The notes: generated by a model not told the origin, from the letters alone. A stretch of 64,000 nt of DNA from Channallabes apus (GCA_030522415.1 CM060107.1:3398847-3462846); one strand, 5' to 3'; counted from the stretch's first letter, positions 21,760 through 34,040 are shown. Numbers and translations are program-made.

Positions 21760-22203
21760 GATTGGATCTAGTTCTTTCTGCCATATACCACCATTTCCAT
21801 ACAGTTTAAAATAGAACCCTGAACCATTCTTTTGCTGGATGACCCTAGACTGGGACGTAACACCATATTTAAGTGACCACTTTGATTTTTAAGCACAAGA
21901 AAAACAACAGCTTTATTATGCAAAGGTGTTCCTTCAGTTAAAAACAACTAGTTTGAGATTTATATCTGCTCATCTTTTTTTGAACTACGCTAGAATGCCT
22001 CATCCCACCCCGGCTGTTAAAAAAATTAAAATAAAAAAGTAACTCGGTAACTTTTACTCTGAGTAAATTTTTTAATGAGCTACTTTTTACTTTTATTTGA
22101 GTAGATTTTTATAATGGTAACTTTACTTGTACTTAAGTAAAATTTCACTGAAGTAACAGTACTTGTACTTGAGTACAAAATTTTATTACTCTTTCCACCT
22201 CTG
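21021..22203. mobile_element. hAT-type non-autonomous element with exact 8-bp TSD
   Basis: CAGAGGTGGAAAGTAAC and its inverted counterpart ...CTTTCCACCTCTG bound the element. GATATTAG is at 21013-21020 and 22204-22211. An LTR-like internal stretch (TATA near 21389; ...CTGGGACGTAACA ending at 21862) may be a further nested insertion. There is no transposase. Confidence 0.9.
21703..21760. repeat. (TG)n(TA)n microsatellite
   Basis: About 16 TG units pass directly into about 12 TA units. Confidence 0.95.
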
Positions 22204-22776
22204 GATATTAGTAAGCTTTGTAACATGAATGTTAAGGGCACAGTTTCATTCTTGCATTTTGGAATGTTATTTGCATATTTTGTTATAACAATGCAGCAGT
22301 TGTTTATTTGTTGAAATAGAGTAGCTGGATTGCACTTAATCAATGTTGATAGTTTTTAACAGGTGTTTAAAGTTTACATTAAAAAAATATTCAAATTTAG
22401 AGGAATGTGTCATGTTATTTGAAATGTGGCCACAGTGAATAACCTACTCAAGTAAACTTTAAGATGTTAATTTCATAATTATGCAAGCATAATTTCCAAT
22501 TCAAAATATACCTTTCAGTCAACTTGGAACATTTAATTGACACAACATTATATTTCAATTTGAGACTGCTTGTTGGCCTAACTAGGCATGTTTATTCAGC
22601 ATAGAACATTTAGTTGACAGAATGTTTTATTTCAATTTGTCTGTACATTTAGAGGTAATCAGCACAGCAAAAACAAAATAGTTTATACAACTTAAATTGA
22701 GCCAACTAAAAATTTTAGGTGCAACAGGTCACTAGAAATTTTTTAGTTGGAGTAGCAAGAATTTTTTTACAGTGTA

Positions 22777-23770
22777 TTATGATTGAACTATTTCTTGTTT
22801 TCTAATGAAATATCTACACACCCCATGCTGTGAGAAGAACTAACTGGTTTCTCCAGAAGAAAATCCAGTTCAAGTTCAAGTCCAGTCTCACTAATGCTGA
22901 GTTCTGACAGGAAAGTGTGTAAAAGCTGCAGTGTGTAGTTTACTGTGTGGGATTGAAACACACAGTCCTGGACACAGCTGTAGGTCACACACATGTTTCT
23001 CCACAGAAGAGCTGGACGAGTAAACATGAGACGAGGGACAGGACCAGTGGGTGAGGACTCTTCATTACTGCAGAGGGACAGAAATGAGGTTTAGTGCGTT
23101 TAACTAGAACACACACAGACATACACTAGGCACATCCTAATGATGAGCTCCTTCACCTGCATCAGCACCTCTTTACACTGTGTACTGAGAGTCTCATCAA
23201 CATTCAATGCTCTGAATCAGATCCACACCTTTTATCTCCTTTCTATGCTTCTGTAACTGTGCTCACATTTAGCCCTAGCCCTCTAACACTAAAACACAGA
23301 TGATAGGGATCTGGATCAGAACTGACAGACTGAATAAGTGAATAATCAGGAAATTTAAAGTGTTTTATAGAGAAGGTACAGTAGATACTGACTCACCTGA
23401 GGGAGCTGATGAAATACTGCTGTCTGTTTTTATAAGAGGGGAAACTAAAAGCAAAGAAATACATTACTGTAGAAACTGTACAAGCTACAATAATGTACAC
23501 TGTGAGGTGTGTGCAGGTCAGACTCTAATCTACTCCATGACCTTAGTGAACTCCAGTACTGTTAATAAACACAGCATTGTTAACCTCAACAATAATAAGC
23601 AGGATTATGTCTTACCTTTTACATGTTGTACATCTATAATACTACAGAATAATTGAATTCTATGGTTTTACAATAATAGTATAGTTTCTAAGTATTTAAA
23701 ATTCATTAAACAGTATGAATGTCCAAGAAAATCATTTCAGCTGAAGCGTTCCTGATACGAGGGTTATGAG
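22777..23770 (-). other. 3' side of Ig-receptor copy B; non-coding
   Basis: It parallels 9190-10260 of copy A. Shared words include GCTGTGAGAAGAACTAACTG near 22828, CTCACATTTAGCCCTAGCCC near 23262, and the CTCACCTGAGGGAGCTGATG exon-end near 23393. A small minus-strand exon (acceptor ...TAAAAACAG, 27 nt, donor GTGAGTCAG at about 23394-23420) is possible. No transmembrane exon is visible. Confidence 0.45.
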
Positions 23771-24514
23771 CAGTGGCGGTTCAACACTGAATTGCGTCCT
23801 GGGCGAGACTCCCTCCCGGGCGTAATCATACAGAGAGAACATTGTTGCATACCTTTATCTTTTCCCCGTTTCTCCTCATCTTAATTTCTTTTTATTGGAC
23901 CCCTGACAGCTTTGGCCTTTTTCTCTCCATCACTGTGTTTACTTTATAATCGATGATTCGACAATCAACAGATTTCCCCCAACGCTGTCAATCACGACCA
24001 GAAGTCAAGACTAAACCAATTCACCTCCACATCATAATCGTTTTATTACCTGTTTTTATTTGCCATTTCACACAATTAAATAAATGAAAAAAAGTAAAAA
24101 TTACTGGTGTGTGTTTATAATATTTTTAATGAAATGTGCGTTATTTGTAAGAAAGTCAGGTAGACATAATTTAGCGCTTCTTGTCCGCTTCATTTGGGAG
24201 AGGTTTTGTCAATTGTGCTCTGCGCCCCCCCGCCCCCCTCCATCATCCCCTCTCCGCCCCCACCCCCCGTCATCCGCTCTCCTCTCCGCTCAACCCCACC
24301 CCCCCATCCCCCCGCCCCCTCCCGGTCTTCTCCGCTCGCTCAGCTTCTGTGCGGCTCATTCAGGGGCGGCGCAGGTATCACAGATAATAGAAAACCGCTT
24401 AGCGGCACAGATTATTATTTTTTACTCCAGGTTCGTGTGCCGCCCCCCATGTGATATAAAAAAAATGCCGCCCTGGGCGGCTGCCCACTTCGCCCTACCC
24501 TAAAACCACTACTG
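23771..24514. mobile_element. hAT-like MITE, degraded TSD
   Basis: CAGTGGCGGTTCAACAC and ...TAAAACCACTACTG form the ends. GTTATGAG and GTTACAAG flank them (6 of 8 match). The C-rich centre creates long meaningless Pro/Ser frames. Confidence 0.65.
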
Positions 24515-24539
24515 GTTACAAGGGGGCTTTAAAATGCCA

Positions 24540-25026
24540 CCCCAAGTATGTTTTTAAGTGTGGGAGCCCCAACGCAGGACAGGAGGAAACGTTGGACCGT
24601 AAAGTGTTTACTTTTCTCTTTTTTTCTTCATCTTTGCACTTTTCTCTTTTCTTTCCCTATACCAGAGCAGAACATCTCTCATAAATAGATACGAGATAGT
24701 ATAGGAATAGCTAAGTACCTGGGATCTGGGAGCTTAAGTATCCTACCAGGTGTAGCTCATTTTCTGTAATTGTAAGCACAGTGGGGTTGCCTAGCAACCA
24801 TGCCCATCTGGTGATCTGCCTGACTAGAAATCCCTGGGGTGGTCACTCGCGGCTTCGGCCGTATTCCAGAGAGGGATGAAATATCGTCTGAATAAAAATC
24901 TATTAGACTTGTGTAACACAAATGCTTTGAATTTAATGCTGTTACACCATGTCTGGACGTGTGTAGAATGAGGAACACAGAAATGATCAGGGGCTGTGTG
25001 TTCTACATAGAAGAAGAGACAGTGCT
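24540..25026. other. Insertion plus duplicate-flank sequence, no gene
   Basis: 24905-25020 matches the copy A sequence around 10328-10370 and 10855-10930. It carries the unoccupied site of the 10372-10846 hAT element. The part before it has no counterpart in copy A and no recognised domain. Confidence 0.5.
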
Positions 25027-25240
25027 GGTTAAAGTGGGCAGTAGTGGCTCAATCGGTTAACGCTGTGGGTTACAAACACCTAGCAATATCAAGTTGCCCT
25101 TGATCAAGGCCCTAAACCCTATCTGCTCCAGGAGCACTGCATTCTAGCTGACCCTGCGCTCTGACCCCAGCTTCCTAACTGGGATATGCAAAAGAACAAT
25201 TTCAGTGTAATGTAATGTACATGTGACAATTAATTGAATC
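25027..25240 (+). mobile_element. tRNA-derived SINE, second family
   Basis: GGGCAGTAGTGGCTCAATCG (A-box side), AGTTGCCCTTGATCAAGGCC and TCTGACCCCAGCTTCC lead to TTTCAGTGTAATGTAATGTA at the 3' end. The same family is reversed at 28735-28980. Confidence 0.75.
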
Positions 25241-25244
25241 TTAA

Positions 25245-25960
25245 ATGTCCTCCTACTCGCCTATGATCAGGGTTGCATTTTTTGCTCAGGTTACATGACC
25301 TTAGTGCAGCTGTTGACACCATTGAGCATAATACTCTTCAGAGATTAGAATTTTGTTAATTAACTTCATTCTTCATAATCCATTGTCGCTGCTTGCACTC
25401 AATATACATTCACCTTGTACAGTACGTTACTATTATCTCTCCTTCTCCTCTTTCTCGACCCCTGTCTCCCTTTCTGTCGAGCTATAAACGTCGCTCCTGA
25501 GCTGCCATTGATCCAGACCCCTCTGCCCTCTGGTCCAGTCTGACTCGTTCTGGTGCCCTGCTTTTGGTCGGAGATCTTGTATCATTGAGGCCCCGTGTTG
25601 TCTACTAGGGTTCCGCGTGGTGACGATTCCACTTTAACATGGAGACGGTCCTGGACTCAGCTGATGCAGACAGCTTCTATGAGGACTTGTGACTGCAGTC
25701 ACTCAATAGTTCAGGACTGAAATTTCCCATACTTTTGTATCTGAGGCTTCAATAATGAACTAAGTGTAGACCCCATATTAACTTAAAAAAACATCTTTAT
25801 TATATTCAACTTACAGTTGCCTAAACAGTATCACTGCCAAGCAATTTTCATACATATCTTTCTCACACATTTCATACCAAGTTCCATAATTTTCTTTTGA
25901 TTCTATAAAGCTGCTTTGTGACAATGACCATGACCATTGTTTAATGCATTCTTAAAAGCT
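25245..25960 (+). mobile_element. LINE relic: RT trace and 3' UTR
   Basis: CCTCCTACTCGCCTATGATC matches the start of the LINE relic near 10980 in copy A. From about 25430 the 3' UTR is of the same type as 15725-15959 and ends at TATAAAGCTGCTTTGTGACA. Confidence 0.7.
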
Positions 25961-26011
25961 TTCTTTTTATGTGTGTGTGCGTGATAATGATGATTTTGTG
26001 TTCTGACTCAC

Positions 26012-26479
26012 CTTCACCATAGACTGAAAGTTTAACATGATTATTAAGAAATAGGCGGCTGGATCTCGCTGGCACATAGCTGGTGTAGACTCCTGCATCA
26101 GTCAGTCTCAGATTGTGCAAAAATAAGGAGCAATCGCCCTTACGTAGGTTCTCCACAGAAACGTCCACACGATCCTCATATCCCTCACCATGAAAGGTCT
26201 TCTCACTCAGTCTCTCAAACACAATCTTAGATTCAGTGGTCCATGTAATAGAGTACAGTGTGTCAGTGTCTACACTTGACAGTTCACACGGCAGAATAGC
26301 TGTAGAACCCACTGGGGCATATACACTGATCACAGGTCCTGCAGAAAGTGTGTCTGAAATGGGAAAATTTAAATTCTGGATAGTGCACTTATTTTAAGAA
26401 CGTTCTTTATTATGAGAAAATGTGACTTACCCACACAGATGCTGATCAACACAATACAGATGTAAGAAAAGTTGGCCAT
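26012..26479 (-). CDS. Ig V-domain receptor, leader and V exons (copy B)
   Basis: The start of a fish Ig-superfamily surface receptor. Exon 1 (26479 to 26431) encodes the signal peptide MANFSYICIVLISICV and ends in phase 1 at GTAAGTC. Exon 2 (26353 to 26012, 342 bp) is a symmetric 1-1 exon, preceded by TTTCAG and followed by GTGAGTCAG, as usual for Ig domains. The domain shows VGSTAILPCEL with the B-strand Cys, ITWTTESKIVFERL with the core Trp, and LRLTDAGVYTSY, where the usual F-strand Cys is Ser. It resembles butyrophilin/B7-like or NITR-like V domains but cannot be named. Membrane and cytoplasmic exons would lie below 26 kb, where repeats have inserted, and none is recognised. The gene may therefore be truncated or may use distant exons. 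Confidence 0.7.
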
Positions 26480-28730
26480 GGTGTGTCAGTGTGTGCAGAT
26501 TTACTACAACAAACAGAAGGGGTTATTGAGACTTTATTTACAGATAAAATATGATAATTTAATCCTTCCCACAGTTGAGTCGCTTCATAAGGCTCTATCT
26601 TGTGACTTGTTTCAGGAAGCTGGGTCAAATCAGAACCGAACTACAGTAGAGTTCAATTGAATGGAATACTCAGTCACACACAGTTTGTAGTCAGCAGTTT
26701 ACACTTTAGCCCAATGCATTTACACTCATTTTTTTTTCACAATTCCTGCCATTTATTCCTACATGTAGTAAACCTCCCATGTTAGGTCAGTTGGGATCAC
26801 TACTTTATAATTGAAATATCAGAATAATACCAAAGAGAAAGATTTATTTCAGCTTTTATTTCTTTCATCAAATTCCCAGTGGATGAGAAGTTTACATTCT
26901 AGCTTACATTGTTACTATTTGATAATACTGCCTAAAATGTTTTTAACTTGGCTTAAATGTTCATGTCACATTCTACAAGGTTCTTACAGTCAGTTTTGCC
27001 TGTTCCTCCTGATAGAACTGGTGTAACTGAGTCAGGTTTGTAGGCTTTATTGCTCACAGACACCTTTTCAGTTCTGCCCACAAATATATTGATATACTGC
27101 TTCAATATATCCACATAATCTACCAGTCCCTCATGAAGGCCAGAGGCCATTTCTCCAAAAAGTAAGATTTTGTGCAGCTGCAAGCCATAGTCTGACTTTT
27201 TATGGCAGTTTTGGAGCAGTGAATTCTTCCTTGCTGATCAGATTTTCAGGTTATGTTGGGAATATTGGTCTTGTTTTATGTTCTTATTTGTTAAACAGTC
27301 TGAAAAGTGGACTCTTTTTTCACTCAATTCTTCACTTTTCACGCGTTCTTAGTGACTCTTTCGCCACTGCTAACATGATCACTTGAGAATCGTGAGGATG
27401 AATCAATTTTACAGATTTAACTTAATCTTTAACTTATACTTGACCTTTATTTAGGACAATAATTTGACTTTTCTCTAACCCTAACCCTAATCACAAGATA
27501 AACCTATGGTTAGACATTCCATGATCAGGAAGGAAAGGAAACGCTGCTTCAGTACATTGCCCTGCTTTACTGCTTTACCTGAATTTACCCCACTACAGTA
27601 CATGCTCTAACTGCCTAGCAGTTACCCCTAACTGCTCCTCCAGATGTTTCTCAGTGTTTCTTCATCCACGCTGTTCTATTAAAAGACAAAATACAGTCAC
27701 GAGTAAGGGATATTAAAATATTTAGTGTGTCTGTCTCTACCTGCCCACGGCTGATAGTTTTATAGTGTTTAGAGTTTTATAGAGTGTGTAAAGGTGTATA
27801 AAGTTTACACTCACCCCTTTACCATGTCACAGTCACTCTGTTTCCTCTCAACAAACTGGACCACACACATCTGTTTTTCTGTATTAATGTGAATCAGATC
27901 CAAAGTCAGTCTGTGGTCGTGTTCCTGTTAAGGAACAAATATACAGTATGAGTAGGGATAAGGCGTATGCAGTATTACTACCTGTCATCCTGGCATTTGG
28001 GGTGTGTCAATACTAGGGGGGAGTGTTCCTTGTCATTCCCCCATTTCCTATGTTCCCATTATTATCCCCTACAACATTATTTATTTACATTTTCCCCCCC
28101 AAATCTTTACAAATTCAGGTTGCAGTTCTGCTGACTCTGATTTGTTTTCATAAATTAAGAAAATCATAGTTTGCACAGTGTCAGGTCTACTAGATACAGT
28201 GTGCTGTATGTAGTTTTCTTAAATCTGGCATTAGACAAACATTAGTCTAGACATTTCGCCCAAACTTGTCCAGAAGAAATGCCTATGTTTTCAGTTTCAG
28301 TTGTTGTGTGAATGACTCATACTCTATACAGGCATGATCATTACCTAACAGAAAAATTACCAGAGAAATCTGTACCTGTATGAGTTCATGTGATGTGCTC
28401 CTGCTACACGATCGGCTGATTAGATAACTGTACACAATAAAGTGCATAAGAAAACTGCTCCTAAAAAAGTGGTCAATGACTGTATTATGCTTCCACAAAG
28501 ACTGACACAGCATTAGTGTGTATTGATCCTAATGAACGTGTTAACTGTACCATGCTTACATCATTTTACAGGATTATGCCATAAAAATGGTACTTAAACA
28601 CTCTTATTTTAAAAGCAAATACATGCAAAGGCAAAGTGTCTCAAATTTCAAGTATATTTCATATGGAAACAATGTTAGTGACAATTCAAACACACAAACA
28701 TATTTGTCTATAAGATTATTTTACACAAGA
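26480..28730. other. Upstream flank of Ig copy B; no gene
   Basis: It parallels 12790-14170. Nothing coding is supported. A short CCCTAACCCTAA run occurs near 27476 and a C8 run near 28096. Confidence 0.5.
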
Positions 28731-28734
28731 TATA

Positions 28735-29113
28735 AGTTGAGTCTTTATTTGTCACATATACATTACAGCACAGTGAAATTCCTTCTTTGCATATCCCAGT
28801 ATAATTGAGGTCAGAGCGCAGGGTCAGCCATGATACAGCACCTCTGGAGCAGATAGGGTTAAGGGCCTTGCTCAAGGGCCCAACAGCGGCAACCTGGCGG
28901 AGCCGGGGCTTGAATTTCTGACCCTCCGATCAGTAACTCAGTGCCATAGCCCTCTGAGCCACCACTGCCCCAAAATCTCATTATACATCTGAGCAGTGAA
29001 GGGTTAAGGGCCTTGCTCAAGGGCCCAACAGTAGCAACCTGGGGGTCTTGGGTTTTGAGTCTGGGACCTACTAAACCGTAGTCCAATACCTTAACCATTG
29101 AGCTACGCCTGAC
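28735..29113 (-). mobile_element. Two adjacent tRNA-SINE copies, minus strand
   Basis: 28735-28980 is a full copy of the family at 25027: GGGCAGTGGTGGCTCAGAGG head, GTCAGAAATTCAAGCCCCGG, and tail at GTCTTTATTTGTCACA. 28981-29113 repeats the head half with AAGGGCCTTGCTCAAGGGCC. Both are read on the minus strand. Confidence 0.75.
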
Positions 29114-29316
29114 AATTTGGCATTTGGCATTCATAAAAAAAAAAAGAAAATTGTGAGGTTCTACTATAATACAGTGGCAGAACCACTGATGTAGTTCAGA
29201 GATGGTCCATCTAATAGAATCTAATTTGATCTAATAAGAAATTAAACTTTCAATTTTGAAGTGGCCTTATTAATGTCAAGAAAGAAAACTTAGATAAAAT
29301 TTTCATAAGTTCAGCA

Positions 29317-30300
29317 GTACAGTGGTTACAAAATCGGAGCGTCGTATGTAACGTCGCCGCCGCATTACGGGATGTGCATTTGCTGTGCATTTGCTGGCTT
29401 TTACCACTGAGTGGCGCTATATAACTACAGACTGATGCCTCATGCCTTAGTTCATTCTCTGCCTCAATAATACACGTAGTAGCCGATAACATCAAGTGAA
29501 ACACTGTAGTTGACCAAATTCATAATCACAGTACTATAATTACAGTACAAATGTAGAATTCAAATTAAATCAAATCTTATTAAGATCAAATTTAAGCACA
29601 ATAAATATTAACACAGTGAGCCTTTAGATTTTATCACGTGTAATTAGAAAAGAAGTGTGTAGGGTTTTATTTAAATATATTTCTAAACCAATAAGATCAA
29701 ATAACACCAAGTTATTATTATAACAGGCTTACTTCGTCACTTATCAAAGACGTACGCTTGCTTTCAAAGAAGTCGAGTGGCTTATTAACGTCTCTGGTGT
29801 GCATTGTCTCTAAGTGGCCGCTTGGTGTAGCGGTTAGAACGCTCAACCAGTGATCTACAAAGTGCCGGTTCGAATCCCGAGTGATGTTTTAAAATTGTTT
29901 TATTTTAAAACTAACTAAAATGTTTTAAGTGCGCTTAAGGTAGAGTCTTATAAAGGCTATGTAGACTTGTATAGTTTTATTATATATTTTTTGCACATTA
30001 ATCTGAGTCCTCATCTGTTAGATCTGTTTAGTTTTTTTTTTCCTGCCGGGACGAATGCGGGGTTCCATTCCTTTCCCGCCTATTCAGGGAGCCTACGGAG
30101 TGAGCGATTAACCATAGTCGAATCGATTGGTGTGCGTCCAACTCACGTTACTCGTGTGCTATTCATGCCGGCTGGTGATAATTAACGTTAATATGATCTC
30201 GGGCTTGCTCACGATGCTCAACATCTATAAAAATAGCAAAGTATTGTGTATAGAGTGATAAAAAAAAACTATCTAACGCATGTTAGAAAACATCATTTCC
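29317..30300 (+). repeat. tRNA-headed repeat family R, copy R1
   Basis: The left terminus is TACAGTGGTTACAAAATCGG (29317). The conserved core from about 29685 (AATAAGATCAAATAACACCA) holds a tRNA-like segment at 29818-29886 (A box TGGTGTAGCGGTTAGAA, B box CCGGTTCGAATCCC), then TCCTCATCTGTTAGATCTGT and CGTTAATATGATCTCGGGC. Copies R2 and R3 are on the minus strand at 38858-39583 and 56640-57799. There is no protein coding. The anticodon arm does not fold as a standard tRNA. Confidence 0.65.
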
Positions 30301-30983
30301 TGCATTTTTTTTCTGCTTCAGGAGTCAGTCTGTTCTGAGACAGTGAGAGTAGAGGAAGGGGCAGATTCAGGACCAGGGAGGGAGCCGGAGACAGCAGAAC
30401 AAAGAGATGATATTGCCAGCACCAGCACAAAGAGCACAGTTTTTAGTTTAGATCTCATGTTTACATTTTATTGTATGTTGATGGCTTGACTGTAAACAAC
30501 ATAAACAATGCAATAAATTTATAAAAATATATATTTATTGTCCCCCCTGCTGTTAAATGAAATTTGCGTTATTTTACGTTAATGTTACGTTATTACATTA
30601 TTAACGTCGACAGAATAAAGTAAAGTTTTATTTCTGTAATTGATGCACGGGCTTCATCTTAGGCTTTTTTTTCTTTCGGTTCTTTCGTTTCTCAGCGCCG
30701 GACTGTTGATGTCTCCATCAGGCATATCGTTCAATTATTATAATTCTTTTGGCCAAATACTGTAGGCAGCCGTAACAGAGGTGAGGGCGCGCGCGTCATC
30801 ACGTGTGCTTAGCCGACTCTGCGTTCACCGTAGACTTCAATATAGACGTTTATATTTTTGTTTATTTTTATATGTATGTTATTAATATAATTTTTTTAGA
30901 GATTGCGTGCACGGAGAGTTTGTGTGGATAAGTTTATGTGGATAAGTTGATAAGTGTATGTTGTCAAAGTATTTGTGGACATA
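30301..30983 (+). other. Possible relic exon, otherwise no gene
   Basis: A T-rich acceptor TTTTTTCTGCTTCAG precedes an open acidic stretch (ESVCSETVRVEEGADSGPG, about 30320-30489), followed by AATAAA near 30513. It has no recognised domain and could be a terminal exon or chance. The rest is AT-rich with a GCGCGCGC run near 30788. Confidence 0.3.
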
Positions 30984-32601
30984 CAGTGGTGTGAAAAACT
31001 ATTTGCCCCCTTCCTGATTTCTTATTCTTTTGCATGTTTGTCACACTTAAATGTTTCTGTTCATCAAAAACCGTTAACTATTAGTCAAAGATAACATAAT
31101 TGAACACAAAATGCAGTTTTTAAATGAAGGTTTACATTATTAAGGGAGAAAAAAAACTCCAAATCTACATGGCCCTGTGTGAAAAAGTGATTGCCCCCCT
31201 TGTTAAAAAATAACTTAACTGTGGTTTATCACACTTGAGTTCAATTTCTGTAGTCACCCCCAGGCCTGATTACTGCCACACCTGTTTCAATCAAGAAATC
31301 ACTTAAATAGGAGCTACCTGACACAGAGAAGTAGATCAAAAGCACCTCAAAAGCTAGACATCATGCCAAGATCCAAAGAAATTCAGGAACAAATAAGAAC
31401 AAAAGTAATTGAGATCCATCAGTCTGGTAAAAGTTATAAAGCCATTTCTAAAGCTTTGGGACTCCAGCGAACCACAGTGAGAGCCATTATCCACAAATGG
31501 CAAAAACATGGAACAGTGGTGAACCTTCCCAGGAGTGTCCGGCCGACCAAAATTACCCCAAGAGCGCAGAGACAACTCATCCGAGAGGCCACAAAAGACC
31601 CCAGGACAACATCTAAAGAACTGCAGGCCTCACTTGCCTCAATTAAGGTCAGTGTTCATGACTCCACCATAAGAAAGAGACTGGGCAAAAACAGCCTGCA
31701 TGGCAGATTTCCAAGGCGCAAACCATTTAAGCAAAAAGAACCTTAAGTCTCGTCTCAATTTTGCTAAAAAACATCTCAATGATTGCCAAGACTTTTAGGA
31801 AAATACCTTGTGGACCGACGAGACAAAAGTTAAACTTTTTGGAAGGTGCGTGTCCCGTTACATCTGGCGTAAAAGTAACACAGCATTTCAGAAAAAGAAC
31901 ATCATACCAACAGTAAAATATGGTGGTGGTAGTGTGATGGTCTGGGGTTGTTTTGCTGCTTCAGGACTTGGAAGGCTTGCTGTGATAGATGGAACCATGA
32001 ATTCTACTGTCTACCAAAAAATCCTGAAGGAGAATGTCCGGCCATCTGCTCGTCAACTCAAGCTGAAGCGATCTTGGGTGCTGCAGCAGGACAATGACCC
32101 AAAACACACCAGCAAATCAACATCTGAATGGCTGAAGAAAAACAAAATGAAGACTTTGGAGTGGCCTAGTCAAAGTCCTGGCCTGATTCCTATTGAGATG
32201 TTGTGGCATGACCTGAAAAAGGCGGTTCATGCAAGAAAACCTTCAAATAAAGCTGAATTACAACAATTCTGCAAAGATGAGTGGGCCAAAATTCCTCCAG
32301 AGCGCTGTAAAAGACTCGTTGCAAGTTATCGCAAACGCTTGATTGCAGTTATTGCTGCTAAGGGTGGCCCAACCAGTTATTAGGTTCAGGGGGCAATTAC
32401 TTTTTCACACAGGGCCATGTAGGTTTGGATTTTTTTTCTCCCTAAATAATAAAACCCCTCATGTAAAAACTGCATTTTGTGATTACTTGTGTTATCTTTG
32501 ACTAATAGTTAAATGTGTTTGATGATCAGAAACATTTTGTGTGACAAACATGCAAAAGAATAAGAAATCAGGAGGGGGGCAAATAGTTTTTCACGCCACT
32601 G
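30984..32601 (+). mobile_element. Tc1-like transposon with about 220-bp inverted repeats
   Basis: CAGTGGTGTGAAAAACTATT starts the element and the inverted end finishes at 32601, with TA on both sides (30982-30983 and 32602-32603). The repeats 30984-31207 and 32385-32601 are highly similar. Of the Tc1 copies here it is the best preserved. Confidence 0.95.
31363..32383 (+). pseudogene. Tc1-like transposase, two lesions
   Basis: From ATG 31363 the paired-like helix-turn-helix (SGKSYKAISKALGLQRTTV) reads to about residue 125. The A-rich run near 31735 then shifts the frame. The frame resumes at KSRLNFAKKHLND, has TAG where Trp is expected just before ENTLWTDETK (first catalytic Asp), and is open from 31808 to the stop at 32381-32383. 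The second Asp (QQDNDPKHTS) and the final Glu (PIEMLWHDLKK) are present. The DLNP motif before it reads GLIP. One indel and one nonsense codon separate it from an intact frame. Confidence 0.9.
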
Positions 32602-32603
32602 TA

Positions 32604-33860
32604 TAATTAGGGAATTTTTTTTTTTAATTAAGGATGTCTTGAAACATAATGCAATAACTCTACAGTATTTATTTGAACACGGTAAAGGTGTTAATGTTTC
32701 GTACATTCCTTAATTTGTCCTTTCGGTTTGTGTTTTATGTTTCACTGTTTTCAATATACTGTTCCGGAAGCATTATTAAATATTCAATAAGGCACACACA
32801 CAATTTAGTTGCAATAAAGTGTTATTAAATATATAATAAAGCAGGCAGTACTGTATATGGCAAATGGTCAGTCAAAATCTTTACAAAAGTAAGAGTATTC
32901 ATAAATTTTTTTTTTTTAGAAAAGAGAAAACTCAATCTTTTCTTTCTAAGAAGTTCGTTAATTATGTCTCTTATTTGCTTGTTGTTGTGGGCTGTGGGGT
33001 GGAATTTCCTAGCAACAGCATCGGAAAGTGCTTGAGGCAGAATTACCCCATCAGCGAAACCAGTTTGATAACTTTCACACCAAGGATACTGTAGGTGAGA
33101 AGGGGGATTACAGTAACGGTTTCTGTCTTCACCAAGAGGTGATGTGGGTCGCGTTGTATTCAGCGAATAGACTAAAACAAAATCATGTTTGCTTCAGCAC
33201 TGCAAACAATATTGTATTAGGCCAACTTTATTTAAGATTAAAATAATAGTGGGTTAGGAATGTTATTCTTCATATAACTTAAATGGCTGAATGAAGTTAA
33301 ATTAATAATTGCGTTTGCTTTACATTTGAGCACTCGTGTAAATAGCTTTTTCATTGTATATACTACCATATCGTATATCTGTGTCTAATACTGGTTTATT
33401 CATATTTTACATTACATTCAGTTTGTAATTTACTTGCGATTGTACTTTTAAAATGTAACCTATACGTATGTATAAAGCATATTTAACTACTTCAGCAGTG
33501 AATTAGAAACTTGGTCAGTCTGGCTTTTAGATAAAGTTCTTCAGAGCAAGCATTGTGTAAATATAATATATAAAAAATAATGTAATATAAAATAAAATAA
33601 ATATATAACATAAATGGTTAATGATAGCAATAAAATCAGACTTAATAGTTGGATTTGATACTTTTCTTTTTATTTACTGTATAGACATCTTATTATGCTT
33701 TCTCTGTTATTAATCTCTCTATATTCTCTAATTATGACTTGAATAAATCGGCTCACATCGGAGCGCGCTAGCGTGTTGGAAAAGCGAGTACTGTAGTCTA
33801 TATATTTGTGTTTGTTGTTTTCCTGGGGGGTGGCGTGTTTATGTCTGCATTTTATCTATA
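32604..33860. other. AT-rich, no gene recognised
   Basis: Short frames only, none with a domain, splice context or codon pattern worth reporting. Confidence 0.5.
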
Positions 33861-33868
33861 AATCGTGT

Positions 33869-34040
33869 GTGTGTGTGTGTGTGTATGGCGGGGCGTCGAC
33901 GGCTGATCAGTGTAAAGTAGCGTACTTTACACACACTGATCAGCACGCGACGCCCCGCCGTACCCAGCAGATCAAAAGGACAGTTATCGGCTATGACACA
34001 TTGAAGGAGAACTTAATAGTTCAATTGCCCTTGCACCGAT

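Larger units (their letters stand above)
19979..22776. mobile_element. DNA transposon with TACACTGTAAAAAAT termini, hAT MITE nested inside
   Basis: TACACTGTAAAAAAT (19979-19993) is inverted at 22761-22776 (one extra T). Removing the nested hAT element (21021-22203) leaves about 1.6 kb. There is no transposase. The interior has a promoter and splice-like block at 20196-20264. The target duplication is not clear, so the superfamily is left open. Confidence 0.6.

Noticed and set aside
24084..24503. Long Pro/Ser-rich frames
   Set aside because: They come from a C-rich low-complexity centre of a hAT-like MITE, open in three overlapping frames with no domain.
27474..27491. Interstitial telomere repeat
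   Set aside because: Only about two and a half CCCTAA units, too short to mean more than chance.
29967..30185. Protein conserved among three loci (also near 38963 and 57137)
   Set aside because: The similarity follows the DNA of repeat family R, and the frames diverge and break differently in each copy.
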